Below, piece by piece: positions 1 to 5,204 of a DNA stretch of 5,992 nucleotides (positions are counted from its first letter, which is position 1; the number at the start of each line of letters is the position of its first letter). Source of the DNA: an uncultured Nitrosomonadales bacterium (lineage in GTDB: Bacteria; Pseudomonadota; Gammaproteobacteria; Burkholderiales; Methylophilaceae); contig CAMLMA010000108.1 in assembly GCA_946481065.1 (NCBI GenBank), positions 1 through 5,992 on the forward strand. Reading direction: 5' to 3'. Made by a program: the position numbers and the translations under genes. The notes under the pieces are model-generated. The model worked only from the letters and a program-made list of their open reading frames with translations, searched no databases and was not told the DNA's origin.

Positions 1-792
1 CGCGAAGGCATGAGCACCATCATCGTCGAAGCGGAGCCAGAGATGACGCAATGCCCCAGGGGCACCATCATCGGTAGCGGCACGGAAGCCAAGACCTTGT
101 ACGAGGCAGGCATCGAAGGCGCGGTCGGCATCGTCGCCGGGACCGATAACGACATCAATAACCTGTCGATCGTCATGACCGCGCGCGAGATCAATCCCAA
201 CCTGTTCGTCGTCATCCGCAAGAACAAGCGCTTCAACGAGCCGCTGTTCGAGCAGTTCAACGCCGACATCACCATGGACCCGAGCGACATCATCGCCCAT
301 GAGTGCCTGGCGCACATGATCTCGCCCCTGCTTGCGCATTTCCTCGTACTGGCGCGCAACCAGAGCAACGCCTGGGCCAATCAGCTGATCAGCCAACTGG
401 TGGAAACGGTGGGCGAATCGGTCCCCGAGACCTGGGCCGTCAACATCAACCAGGACGGGGCACCCGCAGTGGCCAACCTGCTGAGCTGGGGATCGCCGGT
501 CGCGCTGGAGGCCCTGACGCGTGATCCGGTCAACCGCGAAGAGAAGCTGTGGCTCGTACCCTTGCTGCTTAACCGCGGCGATCAGCATGTGCTGTTGCCG
601 GAAGCCGATACGGCGCTGGCGCATGGCGATCGCATCCTGTTCTGCGGCCGTGAGAGCGCCAAAGCCTTCCAGTCGCTATTACTCAGCAATCACAAGACGC
701 TGACGTTCGTCATCAACGGTCACGAGATCGCCGAAGGCGTGGTTTGGCGCTGGTTGTCGCAACGCTTCGGCAAAGCCCGGGCGCAAGCCTGA
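1..792 (+). CDS. RCK/TrkA-N domain protein, likely potassium channel or transporter regulatory portion (5' end missing)
   Basis: The reading frame is open from the first base, so this is the C-terminal 263 residues of a longer protein; the ATG at position 10 is probably internal. Residues 1-75 look like the second half of a Rossmann-type RCK_N (TrkA-N) domain. They contain a beta strand ending in an acidic residue (TIIVE, where the nucleotide ribose is normally held), then GTIIGSGTEAKTLYEAGIEG, the GTDNDINN segment and TAREINPN, all typical of the family. The GxGxxG loop would lie upstream, outside the window. Residues about 182-230 (LWLVPLLLNRGD to the GDRILFCG strand) resemble an RCK_C/TrkA-C fold. 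Such domains bind NAD(H) or related ligands and gate K+ channels or Trk/Kef-type systems in the cytoplasm. No membrane segment is present in the visible part, so the pore, if any, must be N-terminal. A terminator follows at once. The domain is secure; the exact transporter class is inferred. Confidence 0.85.
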   Translation, partial: REGMSTIIVEAEPEMTQCPRGTIIGSGTEAKTLYEAGIEGAVGIVAGTDNDINNLSIVMTAREINPNLFVVIRKNKRFNEPLFEQFNADITMDPSDIIAHECLAHMISPLLAHFLVLARNQSNAWANQLISQLVETVGESVPETWAVNINQDGAPAVANLLSWGSPVALEALTRDPVNREEKLWLVPLLLNRGDQHVLLPEADTALAHGDRILFCGRESAKAFQSLLLSNHKTLTFVINGHEIAEGVVWRWLSQRFGKARAQA

Positions 793-810
793 CGCCGCTT
801 CCACCCATGA

Positions 811-834
811 AAAAGCCGCCTTTCGGCGGCTTTT
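811..834. terminator. Rho-independent terminator between convergent genes, probably bidirectional
   Basis: A perfect GC stem, GCCGCC (815-820) and GGCGGC (825-830), encloses a TTTC loop. It is flanked by AAAA on the left and a run of six T on the right (831-836). It begins 18 bases after the stop of the RCK protein and ends 24 bases before the stop codon of the opposing glycine-zipper gene. The A tract gives a U tract on the other strand, so it can serve both genes, though the U run is longer in the plus direction. Confidence 0.92.
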
Positions 835-860
835 TTGCGATGGGAGTCCCCTTTCGCAGT

Positions 861-1478
861 CTAGTAGTAGCGATGACCGGGTCTGCGACCATGGCCACGC
901 TCCCAGCGCTGGTCATCCTCATAGCGATCGTCGCTATCGTGATAGCTGATGCGCTCCGCACCGTGTCCCGGCGCGACCGCGACCCGCACCCGGATCGATT
1001 CGCCAGGATAGGTATCGGTCACGGTCGAATACTCGCGACCGTTGTAGCGATAGGTGACCAGATAACCGCGATTCACCGTCTGCCAATCGTCGATCACGGT
1101 GCAATGCTCGACCGGGCGCGTGCTGTAGCCGGTGCGCTGGGTACTACCGACGCGATCGCCGACCACGGCGCCGACACCGGCACCCACGGCGGCGCCTGCC
1201 ACACGGCCGTTACCCTTGCCGATCTGGCTACCCAGCAAGCCACCGGCGATACCACCGATGATGGCACCCACCGGCGAGCGATCCGCAGTGGTATAGCGTT
1301 CGCGCACGTAGTCGGTACGGCATTCCTCGTGCGGCATATTCACGCGTTCGGTCTGCGGTGTCACCGCCAGCACACGCGCATAATCGAAATATTCGTCATC
1401 CGCCATGGCGGGCATGGAAACACTTGCCGCCATCAAGGCTGGCGTCACCAACTTCCACAACATGAGGTTATTACGCAT
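861..1478 (-). CDS. Exported glycine-zipper 2TM domain protein
   Basis: This is a 205-residue protein of the glycine-zipper / Rick_17kDa_Anti type. Residues 1-26 form a signal peptide: a basic start (MRNN), a hydrophobic core, and a signal peptidase I site AMA before DD. There is no lipobox cysteine, so unlike SlyB or Pcp it is not predicted to be a lipoprotein. Residues about 70-111 hold the glycine zipper (GAIIGGIAGGLLGSQIG, then GAAVGAGVGAVVGDRVG), which could form a helical hairpin in a membrane. A charged periplasmic part follows, with two cysteines in the mature protein (C53, C126) and a tail rich in Asp, Arg and His. I chose the start at 1478 because it puts the signal peptide at the N-terminus and a GAG-containing purine stretch lies upstream. 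A longer form from 1529 would add 17 residues and run through a palindrome. The family is common in proteobacterial envelopes; its precise role is unknown. Confidence 0.85.
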   Translation of the reverse strand: MRNNLMLWKLVTPALMAASVSMPAMADDEYFDYARVLAVTPQTERVNMPHEECRTDYVRERYTTADRSPVGAIIGGIAGGLLGSQIGKGNGRVAGAAVGAGVGAVVGDRVGSTQRTGYSTRPVEHCTVIDDWQTVNRGYLVTYRYNGREYSTVTDTYPGESIRVRVAVAPGHGAERISYHDSDDRYEDDQRWERGHGRRPGHRYY

Positions 1479-1502
1479 CTTCAAACTCGCTTTCTGAATA
1501 TC

Positions 1503-1518
1503 TCCGCACATTTGCGGA
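1503..1518. promoter_or_regulatory. Palindrome upstream of the glycine-zipper gene (possible operator or leader hairpin)
   Basis: The perfect 6-base arms TCCGCA (1503-1508) and TGCGGA (1513-1518) are separated by four bases. The element lies 24 bases before the chosen start of the minus-strand glycine-zipper gene. In RNA it would form a short hairpin just ahead of the ribosome binding region; as DNA it could be an operator. No U run follows, so it is not a terminator. The symmetry is seen directly; the function is unproven. Confidence 0.35.
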
Positions 1519-1686
1519 TGGACATTCAACGCGACTCACCCGTTGCCAGCAGACAGCCGAAGACCGATCTCCATAAATTCATGATTTTACTTAGCGCCGG
1601 ATAACGGTAGTTTCTTGTGTGACTCCGGTTACTGAAAGGGAACCGATCGGCACGGATACTGTTCTTACTCTAGCCATTAGCATGCA

Positions 1687-1692
1687 TATAAC
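1687..1692 (+). promoter_or_regulatory. Candidate -10 box for the pentapeptide-repeat gene
   Basis: TATAAC matches the sigma-70 -10 consensus in five of six positions and lies in a locally AT-rich stretch 32 bases before the ATG at 1725. No convincing -35 hexamer sits at 16-18 bases, so this is either an activator-dependent promoter or a chance match. The rest of the 246-bp divergent region (1479-1724) shows no gene. Confidence 0.3.
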
Positions 1693-1713
1693 AATTAAAG
1701 CCAAGATAAAATC

Positions 1714-1718
1714 AGGAG
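1714..1718 (+). promoter_or_regulatory. Ribosome binding site of the pentapeptide-repeat gene
   Basis: AGGAG lies 6 bases before the ATG at 1725. It fixes that start and rules out the overlapping upstream frame beginning at 1619. Confidence 0.8.
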
Positions 1719-1724
1719 ATCGAC

Positions 1725-2738
1725 ATGAGAGCACCAATTTGGATGGCAGCCGCGACGCTTGCGTTATGGGCTGGCCTGACCTATGCCGGGGAATTCGGCG
1801 ACCATTGCACCAACAGCCTGGCGGCCGATGTGATGCTCGAAACCGATTGCAGCAACAACAGCCTGTACGACGGCAAGACCTACTGCTTTGGCAGCAAGAA
1901 ATCCAAGGCCTTCTTCGATAGCGCGGACAACAAACCCGAGATCATTGCCAAAGCTGCGGCCAATTACGCCAAGGCCATGGAAAAGCCGCGCGTGAAGATC
2001 AGCCAGGCCGACGCGCTCGCCGCGATCAAGAGCGAGGACTGCGATCTCTCCGACAAGGACCTCGGCTATCTTGAGCTCGACGGCATGGACCTGCGGCATT
2101 GCCGCATGGTGAATACCAGCTTCTTCGGCGCTTACCTGCGTGGTGCCAACCTGAGCGGTGCCAACCTGCAGGGTGCCTATCTCAATTTGGCACGGCTGGA
2201 GAAAGCCGACCTCAGCGGCGCCAACCTCACTAACGCCACCATCTTCCAGGCCATCTTCGACCAGACCAATTTCCATGGCGCTAACCTGACCAACGCCCGC
2301 ATGATCGGCACCCTGGGCAATGTGGACATGCGCGACGCTAATGTCGACAAGGGTCGCTTCGGCCTCGATATCGGCAACCAGCCGATGGGCGCCATGCGAT
2401 TCGATGCCGTTGGCGGCAAGTTCGCTCACACCAATTTCGAAGGCGCTGACATCAACCGCGCCAACCTGCAGTTCGCCGACTTCCGTGGTGCCAACCTGCG
2501 ACACACCGACTTGTTCCGCGCCGACCTTAGCAAGGCCGATCTGACAGGAGCCGATATCACCGGCGCCAACCTCAAGGAAGCGGTACTCGACGGCACGGTC
2601 ATGACAGAAGTCAAAGGCCTGGCGGCGATCGAAGGCTACGACATCAAGAAAGGCAAGTGCATCGATTGTAAAGTCACTGCGGATGCTGCAAAGACCGCAG
2701 GCAAGGATGCTGCCGCCTGCGTCATGGACAAGAAGTAG
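1725..2738 (+). CDS. Exported cysteine-rich pentapeptide-repeat protein with N-terminal YHS-like segment
   Basis: This 337-residue protein starts at an ATG with a good Shine-Dalgarno sequence. Residues 1-21 form a signal peptide ending TYA before GEF, so it is likely periplasmic. Residues about 28-83 contain YDGKTYCFGSKKSKAFF followed by a downstream NYAKA, which resembles a YHS domain (usual pattern GKTYYFxSxxxKxxF). The two positions that are cysteine in metal-binding TRASH-like relatives are G56 and S60 here. Residues about 112-195 and 232-290 are pentapeptide repeats of the A(D/N)LxG type (for example ANLSGANLQGAYL and ADLSKADLTGADITGANL), expected to fold as a right-handed quadrilateral beta helix. 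They are split by a non-repeat insert at about 199-231. The mature protein has eight cysteines (C28, C42, C54, C106, C126, C312, C315, C332), including a C-terminal CIDC. Disulfides or metal binding are plausible. Repeat class and export are secure; no specific function is recognised. Confidence 0.88.
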   Translation: MRAPIWMAAATLALWAGLTYAGEFGDHCTNSLAADVMLETDCSNNSLYDGKTYCFGSKKSKAFFDSADNKPEIIAKAAANYAKAMEKPRVKISQADALAAIKSEDCDLSDKDLGYLELDGMDLRHCRMVNTSFFGAYLRGANLSGANLQGAYLNLARLEKADLSGANLTNATIFQAIFDQTNFHGANLTNARMIGTLGNVDMRDANVDKGRFGLDIGNQPMGAMRFDAVGGKFAHTNFEGADINRANLQFADFRGANLRHTDLFRADLSKADLTGADITGANLKEAVLDGTVMTEVKGLAAIEGYDIKKGKCIDCKVTADAAKTAGKDAAACVMDKK

Positions 2739-2751
2739 GTCAATGCCAAGC

Positions 2752-2779
2752 TGGCCGGGCGCGATACCGCGCCTGGCCA
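2752..2779. terminator. Strong hairpin between convergent genes, probable terminator
   Basis: Twelve-base arms (TGGCCGGGCGCG at 2752-2763 and CGCGCCTGGCCA at 2768-2779) enclose an ATAC loop. The only imperfect position is a G-U wobble in the plus-strand RNA, which becomes an A-C mismatch in the minus-strand RNA. It begins 13 bases after the stop of the pentapeptide-repeat gene and ends 11 bases before the end of the regulator gene on the other strand. The trailing T tract is short and broken (TTTACTGTAT), so intrinsic termination may be weaker than at 811-834. Confidence 0.7.
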
Positions 2780-2790
2780 TTTACTGTATC

Positions 2791-3453
2791 TCAGCGCGCG
2801 GCGCGCTCCAGCGCATCGCGATCCAACACTTCGATCTGCCCCCGCCCCAGGCTGACCCAGCCTTTCTGTTCGAAACGCTTCAACTGTCGACTGACCACCT
2901 CGCGTGCTGTCCCGAGTTCGTCTGCCAGTTGCTGGTGAGTGCGATGGATCTGCGGCCCGGATTCATCCAGCAGCAACTTGGCAAGCCGGGTGTCCAGGCT
3001 ATGAAAAGCGACTTCATCCAGCAACACGATGAGGTCGCTGATCAAGGCGCCATAATTCTCCATCACGAAGCGCCGGAACACCGGTGATTCGATCATCAGC
3101 TGGTGGAAGATCGCCGCAGGCACGACGACATCACGGATCGGCTCCTCGACCACCGTCGACGCCGGGTAATCGCTGCGACCGAGCAGGCAGGTCGTGGTCA
3201 ATACGCAGGTCTCGCCTGCCGCCACGCGGTACAGCAGGATCTCGCGGCCACTGCTGGATATCTTGTACACCCGGGACTGGCCGGCCAGCCGCAGTACATA
3301 GCCCTTGCACGGCATGCCTTCCGAATAGCCGATGGTGCCGACCGGTGCTTCGACGATCCTGGCATGCCGGGCCAGCAACGCCCTGGCCTCCGGCTCGATG
3401 TCCATCAAGGCCGGGAATTGCGCCAGCCAGGCCAGCGTTTCAGTCGTCTGCAT
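2791..3453 (-). CDS. Crp/Fnr-family transcriptional regulator
   Basis: This 220-residue protein has the two-part Crp/Fnr layout. Residues about 15-130 are a cyclic-nucleotide-binding-type beta roll, and about 130-155 a dimerisation helix. Residues about 170-210 are the C-terminal winged helix-turn-helix (HRTHQQLADELGTAREVVSRQLKRFEQKGWV). The recognition helix carries E185, S188 and R189 in the ExxSR arrangement of FNR, not the RExxxR arrangement of CRP, which suggests a TTGAT-like half-site. The N-terminal FNR cysteine cluster is absent; the only cysteines are C49, C83 and C89 (CVLTTTC in the beta roll). The ATG at 3453 was chosen over the GTG one codon earlier because GGGAG at 3460-3464 lies 6 bases from the ATG but only 3 from the GTG. 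The ATG overlaps the aminopeptidase TGA by one base, so the two genes are likely translationally coupled. Ligand and targets are unknown. Confidence 0.92.
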   Translation of the reverse strand: MQTTETLAWLAQFPALMDIEPEARALLARHARIVEAPVGTIGYSEGMPCKGYVLRLAGQSRVYKISSSGREILLYRVAAGETCVLTTTCLLGRSDYPASTVVEEPIRDVVVPAAIFHQLMIESPVFRRFVMENYGALISDLIVLLDEVAFHSLDTRLAKLLLDESGPQIHRTHQQLADELGTAREVVSRQLKRFEQKGWVSLGRGQIEVLDRDALERAAR

Positions 3454-4934
3454 CACTTGCTCCCTTTTGATGGGGTACGCTCAGCCATCCATTGCGCGAT
3501 GAACGTCAGCGCGAATCCGACACCGAACCCGGTGACATCGGTGCCGACGGCACCCAGCCCCCCTTTGCGTCGACACGCGGAAAGATCGACATGCAGCCAG
3601 GGCACATCGTGCTCGATGAACTTCGACAGGAATCGTGCAGCCAGCACATGGTCGGCTTCCGAATCCAGCGTGCATTGCTTGATGTCGGCGATGTCGCTGT
3701 CCAGGTCCTCGTCATAGTCTTCGTCGAATGGAAAGGCGTTGACGCGTTCGCCGGCGACCATGCCGGCCCCCACCGCCTTGCACAAGAGCTCCGGTCGGTT
3801 ACCGAGTATCCCGCTGTAACGGTCCCCCAATGCCGTGACCATGCTGCCGGTCAGGGTGGCGAAATCGATCAGCAGTTCCGGCTTGTTGCGTGAGGCCAAC
3901 GTCAGCGTGTCGGCCAGCACCATGCGGCCTTCGGCGTCGGTATGCACGATCTCGATGGTCTTGCCGTTGAGCGCCGTGACCACGTCATTCTGCTTGTAGG
4001 CTTTGGGGCCGATATGGTTCTCGGCGATGGCCAGCCAGCAGTCAAGCTTCACCGGCAGTTCCGCCTGGGTGGCTGCCAGCAGGATGCCAAGCGCCACCGC
4101 CGAACCATTCATGTCTTCATGCATGCCGTGCATGTAGCGCGCAGGCTTCAGGTTATGGCCGCCCGTGTCGAAACAGATACCCTTGCCTACCAGCGAGATG
4201 TGGGCTTTTGGCGACTTTGGGCTGTACGTTAGATGCACGATCGCTGCATCTTGCGGCTCGGAGCCCTGCCCGACGGCGACAAAAGCGCCCGCGCCCATCT
4301 TCTTCAGCTTCTTCATGTCGAATTCTTCATGTTGCCAGCCATGCGTTTTAGCCAGGTCGGCGACCTGTTGCCGGTAGGCGGCTGGCGTCAGCGCATTGGG
4401 CGGCAGTATCGTCAGGCTGCGCGCCAGCGTATTGCCCGCCGCACGCGCCTGCACGGCCGCAAAGTCATCCGGAGCTTGCCAGCCATGGATAGCGAGCGTC
4501 TTCAGTGCCCTTGATTTGCGCTTTGCCTTGCGGGCCGGCATGGGCGCGGCATTGACCATCGCCACGTAGCAGGCGTCGCCTGCGGCGAGGCTGCGCTCTG
4601 CGTCGCCGCCGAACACCGCGATGGTGAGTGCCTGCGGCTGCTCCTCAAGCAACGGCTTCAAGGCCTTGCGCAACAAGGCATGACGAGTGAACGCACTAGC
4701 ATCGGCATCCAGCGCGACCCAGCTCAGCAAGGCGCCGGAAGGCGATTGCGCCGTCATCGGCGTCGTTGCCAGCTCGGCATATTTGCTGCGTTTACGCTTG
4801 AGCGCCTGCGCCAGCGATCCGGCGCATGGCAGGTCGCTGGGTTGGGCTTTCGGCAAGACCAGCAGGACATGGCTCGCCGAGTCGATCAGTTTATCGGTGG
4901 CAATGATAGAAGACTGCGTCAGTCTCACGGACAT
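3453..4934 (-). CDS. M17 leucyl-aminopeptidase-family protein
   Basis: This 493-residue protein is the usual size for cytosolic leucyl aminopeptidases, two-metal enzymes that remove N-terminal amino acids from peptides. The catalytic domain is complete. Metal ligands are K251 and D256 (GKGICFDTGG), D274 (HEDMNG), and D333 and E335 (HTDAEGR). Catalytic residues are K263 (NLKP) and R337. The spacings between these residues equal those of E. coli PepA. The signature begins HTDAEGR in place of the usual NTDAEGR. The region after residue 410 departs from PepA: the glycine-rich loop before the AACFLSRF-type helix reads QCTLDSEADHVLAARFLSKF. This suggests a distinct subfamily, so specificity may differ and I do not assign pepA. 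Residues 1-150 are the variable N-terminal domain. The ATG at 4934 has AAGGA 6 bases upstream. It is the first gene of an operon with the downstream regulator and is divergent from aceE. Confidence 0.92.
   Translation of the reverse strand: MSVRLTQSSIIATDKLIDSASHVLLVLPKAQPSDLPCAGSLAQALKRKRSKYAELATTPMTAQSPSGALLSWVALDADASAFTRHALLRKALKPLLEEQPQALTIAVFGGDAERSLAAGDACYVAMVNAAPMPARKAKRKSRALKTLAIHGWQAPDDFAAVQARAAGNTLARSLTILPPNALTPAAYRQQVADLAKTHGWQHEEFDMKKLKKMGAGAFVAVGQGSEPQDAAIVHLTYSPKSPKAHISLVGKGICFDTGGHNLKPARYMHGMHEDMNGSAVALGILLAATQAELPVKLDCWLAIAENHIGPKAYKQNDVVTALNGKTIEIVHTDAEGRMVLADTLTLASRNKPELLIDFATLTGSMVTALGDRYSGILGNRPELLCKAVGAGMVAGERVNAFPFDEDYDEDLDSDIADIKQCTLDSEADHVLAARFLSKFIEHDVPWLHVDLSACRRKGGLGAVGTDVTGFGVGFALTFIAQWMAERTPSKGSK
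3460..3464 (-). promoter_or_regulatory. Ribosome binding site of the Crp/Fnr regulator, inside the aminopeptidase gene
   Basis: On the minus strand GGGAG lies within the last codons of the aminopeptidase gene, 6 bases before the ATG at 3453. With the TGATG stop/start overlap it points to translational coupling and decides the ATG over the adjacent GTG. Confidence 0.7.
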
Positions 4935-4940
4935 GAGATT

Positions 4941-4945
4941 TCCTT
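4941..4945 (-). promoter_or_regulatory. Ribosome binding site of the aminopeptidase gene
   Basis: AAGGA on the minus strand, 6 bases before the ATG at 4934, supports that start. The AT-rich stretch just upstream (4946-4962, reading TATTTATT on the minus strand) could hold a -10 element, but I see no clear consensus promoter. Confidence 0.7.
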
Positions 4946-5006
4946 AAAAGCTAATAAATACAAGACTTACAGCGAAGGTCACTGGATTTCGCGGACGTCT
5001 TAAAAC

Positions 5007-5035
5007 TTGACCAAATCGCCCAAAATCGCCAATAT
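5007..5035 (+). promoter_or_regulatory. Tentative aceE promoter overlapping the palindrome
   Basis: TTGACC (5007-5012) matches the sigma-70 -35 consensus in five of six positions. After 17 bases comes CAATAT (5030-5035), only a three-of-six match to the -10 box. A better isolated -10 match, TATACT, lies at 5087-5092, but without a good -35. The true start could be at either site. Confidence 0.25.
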
Positions 5036-5040
5036 GGCGA
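5012..5040. promoter_or_regulatory. Palindrome with tandem repeats upstream of aceE, possible operator
   Basis: A perfect inverted repeat, TCGCCA (5026-5031) and TGGCGA (5035-5040), has an ATA centre. To its left the unit CAAATCGCC (5012-5020) is repeated almost exactly as CAAAATCGCC (5021-5030), so TCGCC occurs twice directly and once inverted within 29 bases. The cluster sits 165 bases before the aceE start and about 80 bases from the divergent aminopeptidase start, as a regulator site in a shared promoter region would. It does not match the E. coli PdhR box (ATTGGT-N3-ACCAAT) or a TTGAT-N4-ATCAA FNR site. The repeat structure is seen directly; the protein that binds is unknown. Confidence 0.4.
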
Positions 5041-5191
5041 CTTCGTAAAAAACCAAGATTTCGGCCCAGCTTCCACTTAAGCTGATTATACTCAAGCGCC
5101 CTGATGTTGCCTGCATCGACGCTTTCCTGACATGACTGTTTTAGGGAAAAACCGGGCCGCCGAATGCGGATCCGACACATCCCCAAGTTCC

Positions 5192-5195
5192 CGGA
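5192..5195 (+). promoter_or_regulatory. Ribosome binding site of aceE
   Basis: GGAG ends 9 bases before the ATG at 5205 and supports that start. The start also agrees with the beginning of homology to known AceE proteins. Confidence 0.7.
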
Positions 5196-5204
5196 GATTA
5201 CTAC

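Noticed and set aside
861..1529. A longer start at 1529 for the glycine-zipper gene
   Set aside because: It would place 17 extra residues before an otherwise standard signal peptide and pass through a palindrome; the start at 1478 fits better.
744..1604. A 286-residue plus-strand open frame over the glycine-zipper gene
   Set aside because: It begins inside the RCK gene, translates the terminator hairpin, and is the antisense shadow of a gene with a signal peptide and glycine zipper.
1764..2780. A 338-residue open frame on the minus strand, opposite almost the whole pentapeptide-repeat gene
   Set aside because: It is the antisense shadow of the periodic repeats: its VG-rich pattern is the reverse of A(D/N)LxG codons. 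It runs through the terminator hairpin, and the plus-strand gene has a signal peptide, a ribosome binding site and family motifs.
3103..3717. A 204-residue plus-strand open frame spanning the regulator/aminopeptidase junction
   Set aside because: It is antisense to two well-supported genes, is low-complexity and Arg-rich, and has no recognisable domain.
5104..5130. An eight-codon open frame (MLPASTLS) in the aceE leader as a possible leader peptide
   Set aside because: It has no ribosome binding site, no codon run typical of attenuators, and no adjacent terminator/antiterminator hairpins; such short frames arise by chance.
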